Source of the DNA: Spirochaetota bacterium
Lineage (GTDB): Bacteria > Spirochaetota > JAGLSM01 > JAKPMW01
Length of the DNA: 44,936 nucleotides
Direction: 5' to 3'
Assembly: GCA_031283155.1 (NCBI GenBank)
Contig: JAITCI010000049.1
Location: 1 to 44,936, forward strand
The position numbers and the translations under genes are program-made. The notes under the pieces are model-generated. The model was not told the DNA's origin and searched no databases. It saw nothing but the letters and a program-made list of their open reading frames with translations. Every line of letters starts with the position of its first letter. The first letter of the stretch is position 1. Shown piece after piece: positions 33,226 through 42,507 of this stretch.

Positions 33226-33859
33226 ACACTCCGGTATGCAGCCGCAGATACCGGCTCTTGTTTCCGAGCCGGACAATATCGAAAGGATTCGCGATCATCT
33301 TGCGCGGCTTTTGAAATGCGAAACTGAAAATCAATGCGCGCTTGCGCTGCGGCAAAATGCAGCCGATGCGAAAATTTTTGATTTCCGGATTTTTATCGAG
33401 AACGCTTCGCCGTATGACGCGGAAGAAGAACTCTTGAATGGTCCGATAGTCAATATTTCGCTGAAGGAAGTTTCCGCAGTTCAGGAGAACGCGCGCGCCG
33501 GGATGCAAAAGCAAAAAGCTGTATTTGTAATTGATTGCGTTGCCGCATGGGATGAGAGCGGCGCGGAATGGAACGCCAGATCCGCCGCGATGCGCGCGTG
33601 GGGCACCGCGCGGGTTATCCGCCGCATCCTGATGAGCGCACAGTATATGTATCTCAGGCTGCGCAGCATTGTGGGCAGCCGGAATATAGTATCGATCCAA
33701 TCGCTTGTAAAAAATGACGACTCGACGCCTTCGGTTATGGTAGCGCGGATTACGCTGGAGGTTGTGTATCTGGAGTGTGCGATAGATGCGGAGTTGTCTG
33801 TACTCGAAGGGATTGACTATAGCGTGAACCCTGCAAACGGGGAAGTGCAAAAACAATAA
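33218..33859 (+). CDS. Tail terminator/head-tail protein, Mu gp37-like
   Basis: 213 aa in the position Mu-like phages use for gp37, directly before the sheath gene. It combines a compact alpha/beta part (IFDFRIFIENASPYDAEEELLNGP), helices (AWGTARVIRRILMSAQYMYL) and a C-terminal strand-rich end (SVMVARITLEVVYLECAID) as in tail-completion proteins. Assignment rests mainly on gene order. Confidence 0.6.
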   Translation: MSKHSGMQPQIPALVSEPDNIERIRDHLARLLKCETENQCALALRQNAADAKIFDFRIFIENASPYDAEEELLNGPIVNISLKEVSAVQENARAGMQKQKAVFVIDCVAAWDESGAEWNARSAAMRAWGTARVIRRILMSAQYMYLRLRSIVGSRNIVSIQSLVKNDDSTPSVMVARITLEVVYLECAIDAELSVLEGIDYSVNPANGEVQKQ

Positions 33860-33880
33860 ACAAATAATCAGGAGGAAAGT

Positions 33881-35347
33881 ATGTTAGCAGTGAGTGCGAT
33901 AAGCCGCGTAACAGGTGTAAATGTAGAGTATCGCAATTTTAACGCAGGCAGCGGGGGATTTTTGCCGCAAAGGCTGGCAGTTATCGGGGTTGGGAATGAT
34001 ATCCCCGAATATAGCCTTGAAAAATATGAAGCAACGGGAAGCGCGGATGCTGTCGCGAAGCGCTACGGCTATGGCTCGCCATTACATCTTGCGGCGCGGC
34101 AGCTTTTTCCTGCCGGCGGCGGGGGTGCAACATTCCCTGTTACTTTTTATCCGCTGCGGCCGGCGGAGAGTGCCGCAGCCGCCGAGGGAATCATTGAGTG
34201 CAGCGGCGTGGCAGAGACGGCGGGGAGCGGCGTTATATCTATCGGCGGGATTGAGGCTGAATTCCCGATAGGGAAGAGGGACGGCAAGAATCAGGTACTC
34301 CCCGTGATGCGGGAGGCAATCAACGCAAAACCGGAGATGCCTGTTTATGCAGAAATTTCCGCCGAAGGGCTGACCTTAACCGCAAAATGGAAGGGCAAAA
34401 CCGGCAATGATATCACCATCGAAATATCCACGATTGTCGGCGGACTTACGTTTGCGGATGTGAAAATGGACGGCGGCTCACTTGACCCGGATGTGCAGCC
34501 CGCGCTGGATGCGATAGGGCAGGTTTGGGAAACCTTTATCCTGAGTACCTTTGCCTGGAAAAACGAATCCCGTCTCAATCAATACCAGGTGTTCTGCGAG
34601 GGGCGCTGGAGCGAGCTTGAGAAAAAGCCCTGTCTGGTTGCACATGGTTCTGTTGACGATTGCGAGGCGCGTACCGGCGGGGATGGTGGGACTGATTCAA
34701 GAAAAATCGACTACGCGAATTTCCTGATCCAGAGTACGGGCAGCCGCGAACTGCCGTTTGTGATCGCGGCGCGCGGGCTTGTGTCGGATATTATGACCAA
34801 CGCGAACAGCAATCCGCCGCTCGGCTATAAAGGCAAGCTCACGGGGGTGCGGGCGGGTTCGGATAGCGCGCAGGAGAATTATATGACGCGCAACAATGCC
34901 GTCGCTAAAGGCGCGAGCACGAATATCAAAACAGGCTCGGTGGCTGAGCTGAATGATATTGTCACTTTTTACCATCCTGAAAATGAGGCTATCCCGTCGC
35001 GGCGCTATGTGGTTGATCTGGTCAAGCTCCAGAATGTGGTTTTTAATGTGCGGATGATTCTGGAAGCCGATTCCAAAAAAGGTGCGCCGCTTGTGTCGGA
35101 TGAAACAGTGACAACAAACCCGACCGCAGTACAGCCCAAGATGGTCAAAGCCGAACTGATGAATCTCGCGGATTCGCTTGCGCGCGCGGCCATTATTCAG
35201 GAGCCTGCTTTCACAAAGGAAAACCTTGTTGTAAAAATCGACAGCATGAATCCGAAGCGCTTAAATGTCCAGTATCCCGTGAAACTTTCGGGCAACGTGG
35301 AAGTGGTGTCAGGCGATATCTACTTCGGATTTTATCTTGAGCCGTAA
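33881..35347 (+). CDS. Contractile tail sheath protein (Mu gpL-like)
   Basis: 488 aa. AGGAGGAAAG precedes the ATG. Features of Mu-type sheath proteins: N-terminal AVSAISRVTGVNVEYRNF and GGFLPQRLAVIGVGN, a central domain, LPFVIAARGLVSDIMTNANSNPPLGYKG, the conserved HPENEAIPSRRYVVDLVKLQNVVFNVR region, and the C-terminal QYPVKLSGNVEVVSGDIYFGFYLEP. Forms the sheath whose contraction drives the tube into the target envelope. Its presence shows the tail is of the myovirus type. Confidence 0.85.
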   Translation: MLAVSAISRVTGVNVEYRNFNAGSGGFLPQRLAVIGVGNDIPEYSLEKYEATGSADAVAKRYGYGSPLHLAARQLFPAGGGGATFPVTFYPLRPAESAAAAEGIIECSGVAETAGSGVISIGGIEAEFPIGKRDGKNQVLPVMREAINAKPEMPVYAEISAEGLTLTAKWKGKTGNDITIEISTIVGGLTFADVKMDGGSLDPDVQPALDAIGQVWETFILSTFAWKNESRLNQYQVFCEGRWSELEKKPCLVAHGSVDDCEARTGGDGGTDSRKIDYANFLIQSTGSRELPFVIAARGLVSDIMTNANSNPPLGYKGKLTGVRAGSDSAQENYMTRNNAVAKGASTNIKTGSVAELNDIVTFYHPENEAIPSRRYVVDLVKLQNVVFNVRMILEADSKKGAPLVSDETVTTNPTAVQPKMVKAELMNLADSLARAAIIQEPAFTKENLVVKIDSMNPKRLNVQYPVKLSGNVEVVSGDIYFGFYLEP

Positions 35348-35358
35348 GGAGGAAATGA

Positions 35359-35733
35359 ATGAATATATCCGGACCAATTGAATCCATAACCATAGGGAAC
35401 AGGCGTTTTGCGGTCAACGGCGACGACGCCGGGAATATAACGCTTCAGGGCAAAAAGAACGAGGTCAAGTTTAACGGGGACGGCTCGAAGCGGCTGATTC
35501 GCAGCCTGGCGTCGGGCAGCATCAAAGGGCTGAATGTGCAAATTACGCACGGGAACAAAGACCTCGAGTTCCTGCGCGACCTGCAGGCGAAGTCCGATTT
35601 CTTCGACGTTTCCATCACGCATTGCGATGGTACGGTGTACTCGGGCTCCATGCAGTTCGTGGACGATATCACCGAGGACACACAGCAAGGCACCGCAGGG
35701 ATATCGCTTGAGGGCGATCTTGATCGGCAATAG
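35359..35733 (+). CDS. Tail tube protein (Mu gpM-like)
   Basis: 124 aa, preceded by AAGGAGG. Beta-rich (ISGPIESITIGNRRFAVNG, GLNVQITHGNKDLEFLRDLQ, FFDVSITHCDGTVYSGSMQFVDD, AGISLEGDL). Size and place directly after the sheath match the Mu-type tube protein. Confidence 0.8.
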   Translation: MNISGPIESITIGNRRFAVNGDDAGNITLQGKKNEVKFNGDGSKRLIRSLASGSIKGLNVQITHGNKDLEFLRDLQAKSDFFDVSITHCDGTVYSGSMQFVDDITEDTQQGTAGISLEGDLDRQ

Positions 35734-35762
35734 GGGCAGCAACACCAGAAAGGAGCATTACA

Positions 35763-36230
35763 ATGAAAACGCCCTGGATGTCAAAAAAAGAGGAGCAAGC
35801 CGCAAGCGAGGAGCTTGCCGCTGACGGAGGTTTTGCCGAGCAGGAGTTTTATAACTGGTGCGACGCGAACGATATCGACCGCAGCACAGAAGGCATGAAT
35901 GAGGACGAAGCCAGGAGCTTTGAAAAAATCAAAAAGGCGTTTACAAAGGCGATAACGGAAAAGCGGCTTATAGTTGACGGCAGCAGTTTTATGTATACCA
36001 TCTCGGACAGATCGCCGGGGGCGGGCAATACGCTTACGGTACGCACTCCTACCGGGCGGGCGTGGACTGCGCTCGGCGAAGCAAAGAGCGGCAATGACGT
36101 ACAGAGGATTCAGTTTTTTATAGCCAGTATATGCGGCGTGGAGAAAAAGGATATCGCGCAGATAACGGGGCTTGTGATGAAGGATTATAAAGTCCTGCTG
36201 GGAGCCGCCACGCTTTTTTTGACCGAATAG
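35763..36230 (+). CDS. Tail assembly chaperone, short form (gpG-like; Mu gp41 position)
   Basis: 155 aa, read in frame 0 to TAG 36228-36230. It precedes the tape measure gene, as do all G/GT-type chaperones, and ends in a slippery T-run. Acidic helical N-terminus (SKKEEQAASEELAADGGF), then FTKAITEKRLIVDGSSFMY and the ASICGVEKKDIAQITGLVMKDYKVLLGAATLF end. Chaperones of this class wrap the tape measure during tube assembly. Confidence 0.8.
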   Translation: MKTPWMSKKEEQAASEELAADGGFAEQEFYNWCDANDIDRSTEGMNEDEARSFEKIKKAFTKAITEKRLIVDGSSFMYTISDRSPGAGNTLTVRTPTGRAWTALGEAKSGNDVQRIQFFIASICGVEKKDIAQITGLVMKDYKVLLGAATLFLTE

Positions 36231-36430
36231 TTTCTTTTGTCGCGCTTGACGGGAAAAAGCAAAAGAAACTGGGCTGGAACTGGGTTTGTCAGCAGATGCT
36301 GCAGATATACGCCGATTACAATGTGTGTATATCGCCGCGCGAGATTACGCTTGCCGAAATACGATTCTTTTATGAGCCGATGATTGCGGGTTTATGCAAG
36401 ATGCAAAAGGAACTGAAAAATGGCAAATAA
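35763..36430 (+). CDS. Tail assembly chaperone, -1 frameshifted long form (gpGT-like)
   Basis: The heptamer T TTT TTG at 36215-36221 is in the right register for simultaneous P- and A-site slippage. After -1 slippage the frame is FDRIVSFVALDGKKQKKL, then GWNWVCQQMLQIYADYNVCISPREITLAEIRFFYEP, to the stop at 36428-36430, adding about 70 residues. The extra domain has no start codon or ribosome-binding site of its own and would not be expressed without the shift. Its stop overlaps the tape measure start by 11 bases. Confidence 0.75.
36215..36221 (+). promoter_or_regulatory. Programmed -1 ribosomal frameshift site (slippery T TTT TTG)
   Basis: X XXY YYZ heptamer with TTT in the P site and TTG in the A site; both tRNAs re-pair on TTT after slippage. 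It sits three codons before the frame-0 stop. Confidence 0.7.
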
Positions 36431-38987
36431 ATACGCCATCGAAACCATATTCAATCTTATTGATCGCGTAACAGCGCCGACCGCGCGAATCGGGAAGGCG
36501 CTGGATGCTGTCGGCATAAAATCATTAACGGCAAGCAATAAACTGAAAGACTCTTTCGCAAAAGCGGAAGGAAGCGTCGGCAAACTGGGTAAGGCCATAA
36601 AAGGGGTGGGTATTGAGTTGGGCAAGGCGGCTGTCACCGAGGTGGGTAATGAGTTGGGCAAGGCGGCTGTCGCCGGGGTGGGCTACGTCGCAAAACAGTA
36701 TATGACTTTTGACAGCACCATCCGCAAGGCGGGGATTTCTTTTTCTGATTTAAACCCGCGCGCCGCCGATTTTCAGGACAGGTTAAAGCAAATCGAACAG
36801 GCAGCGCGGGGCGCGGCCGCAGGGACGGAATTTGACGCGCTGCAAACCGCCGCCGCACTTACAACAATGGCGATGGGCGGGATCAGGAGCGAACAGGCAA
36901 TCGCGCTTTTGCCGAAAGCCGCGAACCTCGCGACCGCAGCCTGCCTTGATCTGGACGCTGCAACCGGTATGGCCGTCGGCACCCTGAAAAGGCTTGATCT
37001 TCTCTCCGACGATCCGCTCAAGCTCGCGGACAATATGCAGTATGTGTCGGATATCATGGCGAAAACGGCGCGCACGGCCGGCGCGAGCGTTTCGCAGATA
37101 AGCGAGGCGATAGCCGCCGGGGGCGCGGCGTTTACCAAAACCAACCAGTCGCTGGCAGACTTTGCGGCCGCCGCAGTTGTGCTTGAAGGGAAAGAGATTC
37201 ACGGAGCGGAGGCGGGGGCGGTGGTAAGCGCGATGATGTCCACGCTCTCTACGCTCTCCGCGGCTTCCGCGCGGCAGCTCGGCATAGGAACAAGGGACGC
37301 GGGCGGCAATCTTCTGAACTTTGTGGATATAATCGGGCAGCTCGAAAAAAGGCTCAAAACCATGGGGACGGCGGATCAGGCGGTATTTCTGAAAACTATT
37401 TTCGGGAAAAATTATAGCGGCGCTGCGGCGCTTATTAACGCCGGCAGCGAAGCCTTGCGCGGCTATTCAGGGGAACTCAAAAACGCCGTCGGAGAAACGG
37501 AAGAGCTGGCGGCTGCTGTTCGAGATTCTCTTGAAAACCGCATAAAGACATTGAAATCAAGTTTGCTTGAAGTGGGGTTCAAGATTGTCGAGGCCTTTGC
37601 GGGCAAAGGCGGCGAGGCCATCGACGGGCTGGTTGAGGCGATAAACAAATTTGATTTCACGCCCATCACGAATGTTATAAAAGTGATTGCCGATATAGCG
37701 CTTTTTGCCTTCCGCGTTTTTATGGAAGTTATAAAAATAGTTGGGCAATTTTCAGGCGTTCTCTTTACGCTTCTCGTGCCTTTTGCGCTTTTGAAGGGCG
37801 CGCTTATAGCGGTCGCGATAGGGACATATATATGCAAATTGGTGACAGACGGCTGGGCGGCAGTAGTAAAAATAGCAAAAAAGGCCATGTTGATTTATAA
37901 GGGGGTGTTAGCCGGTCTCACATGGATTAAGGGTTTACTTGCCGTGGTGACAACCAAGGTTGCGGGAGCGCTTGGCCTCCAGACGTCCGCCACCATTGCG
38001 GCTACAGCCGCGCAGTGGAGTTTCAACGCGGCGCTGCTCGCGAATCCAATAACGTGGGTTATCCTGCTTGTCGCCGCGCTGGTTGCCATAGTCATTCTTG
38101 TGATTTCATACTGGGATGAGCTTGTCGCCGCGATACTGGACTGGGGAATTGTAAAAGGGATTATAAAAATAGGCACCGCTATTCTTGATTTTGTGCTGTG
38201 GCCGCTGAATACACTTTTGGACGGGCTGGCGCTTCTGGATAACTTTTTAGGGGGTCCCATCGGCATAAGCAAAGCGGCTGACGCTATTAGTGATGCACGG
38301 GCGGCAATCAGGTCCGCGCCTGAAGCGCTGGAGGAGGTCAAAGAGGACAAAAAGCGCAAGATCGCGGAAAAAGAGGCCGCAAAAGCGGCAAAAGCAGGCG
38401 GTGCGCAAGACCTCGTTGATATTGTGGGTAGCGGTGACTTTGATATTTCAAAGATGATTGGCGGCGGCGCAGGCGTCCCTGATTACGGCGGCATGGGCGG
38501 GGGCACCATCCCTGATTATGCGGGCATGGGCGGATCAAAGAGCAAGGGCGTTGTGGATATTTCGGGCGGCGCGGGTATCGCAATCACGGGCGTCACCAAC
38601 TCCGCAGCCTTGAAAGGCGCAGGCCTCCCGAACGCCGCATCTACAGTGGTTAATCCTTTGCCTCCGGTGCAAACGGCGGCGGATCGCATCCTCCAGGGGG
38701 TTTCCGACGCGGTTTCTTTCCTGGACAAAATAAATGGCTATGTACGCTTTATCGCAAACGGGGCGCGTGCAACCTTGCCGCGCTCACTCGCAAGTGATAC
38801 GCCGGACAGCGAGGAGCTGCGGCGGACGAGTCCCATAACGCAGAGTGAACGCGCCGCTTATCATATCGAGGAGCATATCCAAAGGCTTATCATCGAGGTC
38901 GCCGCCGAGAAGGGCACAGCCGCGCGGGTCATCCGCGCGCCCAAAGGCGCGGATATACAGCTTACGCGCTCGGGGAGCAACGCATGA
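36420..38987 (+). CDS. Phage tail tape measure protein
   Basis: 855 aa. N-terminal TMP core domain (PhageMin_Tail-like: GYVAKQYMTFDSTIRKAGI, GTEFDALQTAAALTTMAMGGI, AAVVLEGKEIHGAEAGAVVSAM), hydrophobic middle segments (GVLFTLLVPFALLKGALIAVAIGTYI, NPITWVILLVAALVAIVILVISYW) and a glycine-rich C-terminal part with PDYGGMGGG/PDYAGMGG repeats. A 36-base in-frame repeat (ELGKAAV twice) lies near residues 65-85. It sets tail length and takes part in DNA or pore formation. Coupled to gpN by ATGA. Confidence 0.92.
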   Translation: MANKYAIETIFNLIDRVTAPTARIGKALDAVGIKSLTASNKLKDSFAKAEGSVGKLGKAIKGVGIELGKAAVTEVGNELGKAAVAGVGYVAKQYMTFDSTIRKAGISFSDLNPRAADFQDRLKQIEQAARGAAAGTEFDALQTAAALTTMAMGGIRSEQAIALLPKAANLATAACLDLDAATGMAVGTLKRLDLLSDDPLKLADNMQYVSDIMAKTARTAGASVSQISEAIAAGGAAFTKTNQSLADFAAAAVVLEGKEIHGAEAGAVVSAMMSTLSTLSAASARQLGIGTRDAGGNLLNFVDIIGQLEKRLKTMGTADQAVFLKTIFGKNYSGAAALINAGSEALRGYSGELKNAVGETEELAAAVRDSLENRIKTLKSSLLEVGFKIVEAFAGKGGEAIDGLVEAINKFDFTPITNVIKVIADIALFAFRVFMEVIKIVGQFSGVLFTLLVPFALLKGALIAVAIGTYICKLVTDGWAAVVKIAKKAMLIYKGVLAGLTWIKGLLAVVTTKVAGALGLQTSATIAATAAQWSFNAALLANPITWVILLVAALVAIVILVISYWDELVAAILDWGIVKGIIKIGTAILDFVLWPLNTLLDGLALLDNFLGGPIGISKAADAISDARAAIRSAPEALEEVKEDKKRKIAEKEAAKAAKAGGAQDLVDIVGSGDFDISKMIGGGAGVPDYGGMGGGTIPDYAGMGGSKSKGVVDISGGAGIAITGVTNSAALKGAGLPNAASTVVNPLPPVQTAADRILQGVSDAVSFLDKINGYVRFIANGARATLPRSLASDTPDSEELRRTSPITQSERAAYHIEEHIQRLIIEVAAEKGTAARVIRAPKGADIQLTRSGSNA

Positions 38988-40279
38988 ACCGCGAGGCACG
39001 ATATACCGCACCCAGCGGCAAAGAAGCCGGTTTTGCGTGGGAGGTTGTGCAGCGCAAAACCGAACTCAAAACCGGAATATACACCTTTCCCGGGCGCGAC
39101 GGCGCGCATATACAGCACCAGGGGGCGGGCGCGCGTTCCTTCCCGCTGGGATGCATTTTCCACGGCAGGAAGTATATGGAAGCCGCAGACGCTTTTGAGG
39201 CGATGCTGATTGAGCGCGGCGTCGGCGAATTGCAGCACCCGGTATACGGTATAGTCAAAGTTATTCCTACGGGCGCAATAGAGCGCGAAGATAATCCTGT
39301 AGAACATTTTGGGGAGTCGGTCGTCACCGTCACCTTCACGGAAACGATAGTCTTTGAGGATGCGGGCATAGCTCCTGCCGCTGCTGCCGCGATGCTTTAT
39401 AAAAAGCTCGACGCGGTTTCAGAGGCGGCTGCGGCCGATTTCGCGTCCGCCATCGCGGCGGCGGATATATCCGCGCGGCAGGGCATACTGGCGAACCTTG
39501 CCAAACAAACGCAGAATATCGCGGAGGCGTTGCGCGATATAGCGATGGCAGGCAGGGAAGTGTTCGCGAAATGGACAGGGGTGATCAGCGAAATTCTGGA
39601 AGGCGTCGGCGGCATATTTGAGGGAGCTGCGGATATAGCCGGGCTGGTTTTTGATGTGTACGGGAACGCGCTGACTATCGCGCGGCAAACGCTGCATCTT
39701 ATGAAGCTCCCCGCCACCATTGCTGTTTCCGCTTCGGAAAAGGTAAAAGGCTTCTCGGCGCTCACTGTTACCCTTATTAACCAGTACAGGAATGATCCGT
39801 TTGATATTGGACAAATGAAGGCGGCGTATGCCGCAGCCAAACTCGCGCTGACCGGCGCGGTTGCGGCGATAGCGGCCGGAGCGGCGGGGGGCATATCCGG
39901 CGGGACTGGCACCCGCGCGGAAGCGGTTGAAATATGCAACCAGATTATTGATATACTGGAAAAAGCCGAGACATTCGGCGATCAAAAGATCGACGCCATG
40001 AACTCGCAAAACGGTGAGCGGTTTATTGACGCCGCAGCCGAGACGCATCTCGCGCTCAGAGAGCTGGTATATGCGGGCGTTGATATCATTCTGAGCGCTT
40101 CCGCCGCTCTTCCGCTGCAAAAAATAATAACCCTGGGGCGCGACCGGCAGGTTATAGAATTATGCTGCGAATTATACGGATCGGAAGATCGCCTGGACGA
40201 GTTTATCGCGCACAATAATTTCAACATCGACGAGATTGAGCTTATCCCGATGGGAAGAAAGGTATTGTATTATGCCTAA
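38984..40279 (+). CDS. DNA circularisation/baseplate protein (Mu gpN-like)
   Basis: 431 aa with the DNA_circ_N domain at the N-terminus (REARYTAPSGKEAGFAWEVV, GARSFPLGCIFHGRKYMEAADAFEAML, GELQHPVYGIVKVIP, ESVVTVTFTETI). The rest is alanine-rich helix and ends with a hydrophobic-rich domain. In Mu, gpN is a structural tail/baseplate component. The gene overlaps its neighbours on both sides. Confidence 0.87.
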   Translation: MNREARYTAPSGKEAGFAWEVVQRKTELKTGIYTFPGRDGAHIQHQGAGARSFPLGCIFHGRKYMEAADAFEAMLIERGVGELQHPVYGIVKVIPTGAIEREDNPVEHFGESVVTVTFTETIVFEDAGIAPAAAAAMLYKKLDAVSEAAAADFASAIAAADISARQGILANLAKQTQNIAEALRDIAMAGREVFAKWTGVISEILEGVGGIFEGAADIAGLVFDVYGNALTIARQTLHLMKLPATIAVSASEKVKGFSALTVTLINQYRNDPFDIGQMKAAYAAAKLALTGAVAAIAAGAAGGISGGTGTRAEAVEICNQIIDILEKAETFGDQKIDAMNSQNGERFIDAAAETHLALRELVYAGVDIILSASAALPLQKIITLGRDRQVIELCCELYGSEDRLDEFIAHNNFNIDEIELIPMGRKVLYYA

Positions 40280-41552
40280 AGCGCATAAGGTTGCGCAGGG
40301 GGATACCCTGAACGCAATCGCTATCAGGTACACGGGCAGCGCGGGTGCCGTGCCCTCGATTGTCGCGGCGAACCCCCAGTTGCAGGGGCGGAAGCAAAGC
40401 CTTGAGGGCTGGCCGGTAATTTTTCCGGACGATACGCTTATCATGCCGGAGGATCAAACGGCAGCCGCGCCTGCGCCCGCGGCAGCGATGAACCCTGTGG
40501 TTGTGGGCGGCGGTGAGCAGGACTGCTCCATTGTGATAAACGGCAAAAAGTTTACAGGCTTTATATCGTACAGCCTGAAACTCCAGTATGACAGCCTGGA
40601 CACCTTTTCGTTTACAGCGCCCTATGATCCGAATATTGAGGCGCTGCGCGAGCTTGCGCAGCCCTTTGCGTTTGCTTTGTGCGAGGTGTTTTATAACGAC
40701 GCGCTTGTGTTTCGCGGCACGCTTTTAACGCCGGATCCCGAACTCGCGAATACAACAAGCGAAATCACGCTCCAGGGGTATCCGCTCTGCGGGGTATTGA
40801 ACGACTGCATGACGCCGCCAACGCGGTATCCCCTGCAGTGCATGGGGCTGAACCTGAAGGGCATAGCCGACGCGGCCTGCGATTCCTACAGCATACCGGT
40901 TGTATTCGACGGCGAAATCGGGCCGCCGTTTACGGAGGTATCGCTGGAAGCAACGGACAATGTACTCGATTTTCTCGTGAAGCTCGCGAAACAGCGCAAG
41001 CTGCTGTGTACAAATACCTCAAAGGGCGAACTCCTGTTTTTCAGCCCGAAAGAGGAAGAGGTGTTCGCGTCTTTTACCGAGGGGAGGTATCCGCTTCTTT
41101 CGGTTAAGCCGAAATTTAACGCGCAGAATTTCTACAGCCATATCACCGGGCTTGCGAAAACGGAAGTGGAAAATTTATCGCTCGCGTGGGTATTTGAGAA
41201 TTCGTATCTCATTAACAAAGGGGTTCTCCGGCATCATACGGTAAATATCGATAGTGCCGAATCGCAGAGTGATCTTGAAAACGCGGTTATCGCGTATGCG
41301 GGCAGGATGCTCTCTGACTGCGTCAGTTTTACCCTGGAATGTGAAAGTCATGTAAACGAAAAGAACGAGGTATTCAAAAAGGGGATGCGCGTTTCCGTGT
41401 ACGCGCCCTCGGCAATGATAGCCAGGGAGACGGTATTTATCGCGAAGGAAGTGGAATTGCAATGCACGACAGAGGGCAAAACGGCGGTACTCACGCTTGT
41501 TTTGCCGGGTTCATATACGGGAGAAATCCCGAAGGAGTTCCCATGGGAATGA
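40272..41552 (+). CDS. Baseplate hub protein (Mu gpP-like) with N-terminal LysM domain
   Basis: 426 aa from ATG 40272. Residues 1-65 form a LysM/gpX-like domain (HKVAQGDTLNAIAIRYTGSAG ... VIFPDDTLIMPE). A linker leads into the hub with KFTGFISYSLKLQYDSLDTFSFTAPYDP, FYNDALVFRGTLLTPDPEL, TEVSLEATDNVLDFLVKLAKQRKLLCTN and ALVLTLVLPG-like end. Mu gpP/P2 gpD relatives form the baseplate hub trimer; LysM would anchor peptidoglycan or act as the gpX-like adaptor. It overlaps gpN by 8 bases. Confidence 0.87.
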   Translation: MPKAHKVAQGDTLNAIAIRYTGSAGAVPSIVAANPQLQGRKQSLEGWPVIFPDDTLIMPEDQTAAAPAPAAAMNPVVVGGGEQDCSIVINGKKFTGFISYSLKLQYDSLDTFSFTAPYDPNIEALRELAQPFAFALCEVFYNDALVFRGTLLTPDPELANTTSEITLQGYPLCGVLNDCMTPPTRYPLQCMGLNLKGIADAACDSYSIPVVFDGEIGPPFTEVSLEATDNVLDFLVKLAKQRKLLCTNTSKGELLFFSPKEEEVFASFTEGRYPLLSVKPKFNAQNFYSHITGLAKTEVENLSLAWVFENSYLINKGVLRHHTVNIDSAESQSDLENAVIAYAGRMLSDCVSFTLECESHVNEKNEVFKKGMRVSVYAPSAMIARETVFIAKEVELQCTTEGKTAVLTLVLPGSYTGEIPKEFPWE

Positions 41553-42031
41553 ATAGCGTAGTCGGACACAATATCAGCGCAAAGACCGGCATAAAAGAAG
41601 GGGAGGCCGAGCGGCTCACTTTTGAGGTAGATAAAGGCGATAGCCGCGAAGCCAATCTATACGGCGTTGTCGGGGACGATTCTGTTCCGCTCGACAATGA
41701 TCGGCTTATTCTGGTTAAGGTAAATGACCTGGGCAGATATGCCGCAGTTGCTGTATTAACCACATCGCAGGGCGCGCAGCCCGGCGAGAAGATACTCTAC
41801 TCGCGCAAGCCCGACGGCGAGATTGCCGCCAAAATTTCGATGCTGAATGACAGGCAGATAGTATTGTCGGGCGACGTGGTGACAGCAGACGGTTCATTTA
41901 CCTGCGCGGGGAAAGTAACGCCGGACGGGACTGGTGCGTTGTGCGGTTTGCCGAATTGTTTATTTACAAGCGCGCCGCAAACCGGCAGCAATGCCGTCGG
42001 TACCCCGCCGTCTGCGGAGGGTAAAAAATGA
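41543..42031 (+). CDS. Baseplate spike-type protein (Mu gp45-like)
   Basis: 162 aa from ATG 41543 with AAGGAG 5 bases upstream. The order hub-gp45-gp46-gp47-gp48 matches Mu. Seen: an OB-fold-like first half (DGEIAAKISML, RQIVLSGDVVTADGSFTCAGKV) and a short C-terminal part with TPDGTGALCGLPNCLFTSAP. It is shorter than Mu gp45, and the HxH iron-binding tip was not found. Confidence 0.72.
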   Translation: MGMNSVVGHNISAKTGIKEGEAERLTFEVDKGDSREANLYGVVGDDSVPLDNDRLILVKVNDLGRYAAVAVLTTSQGAQPGEKILYSRKPDGEIAAKISMLNDRQIVLSGDVVTADGSFTCAGKVTPDGTGALCGLPNCLFTSAPQTGSNAVGTPPSAEGKK

Positions 42032-42507
42032 GCGGCGCGCAGGAATTTGAAGGTGATATTTTGCTTGTGGATACGCCGGACGGCGGTGATATCCGCATCG
42101 AGAACGGAACATTTGCGCGGGATCGCGCGTGCAGCACGGCTATATACCTTTCGCTTTTTGGCGGCAATAAGGATGACAGCGGAAAGGTAAAAAACAAAAA
42201 TACATGGTGGGGGAATACCCTCGGCGGCGTTTCCGAAAATGAAAAACTGGTTTCGCGTTTTCAGGCGGTCATTTTTGGGACGCCGATGACCACAAAAACC
42301 ATACTTGAAGCGGAAGACGCGGCGCGCCTTGATCTGCAATGGATTATAGAAGAGGGCATAGCCGACGCGATAGAGGTATCCGGCGAGGCGCGGGGGCGGA
42401 ACCAATTTTTACTGTATGTACACATTCTGGCAAACGGAGCAAGCGTCGCAAAAGAAAGGTTTATAGCTTTCTGGGAAGCGGGGGTATATGGAACCGGAAG
42501 GATTTAA
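42028..42507 (+). CDS. Baseplate wedge protein (Mu gp46-like)
   Basis: 159 aa with FEGDILLVDTPDGGDIRIENG and the helical GNTLGGVSENEKLVSRFQAVIFG, then LQWIIEEGIADAIEVSGEARGRNQFLLYVHI, as in Mu gp46 (GPW/gp25-related). Start overlaps the gp45 stop by ATGA and the end overlaps gp47. Confidence 0.82.
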   Translation: MSGAQEFEGDILLVDTPDGGDIRIENGTFARDRACSTAIYLSLFGGNKDDSGKVKNKNTWWGNTLGGVSENEKLVSRFQAVIFGTPMTTKTILEAEDAARLDLQWIIEEGIADAIEVSGEARGRNQFLLYVHILANGASVAKERFIAFWEAGVYGTGRI

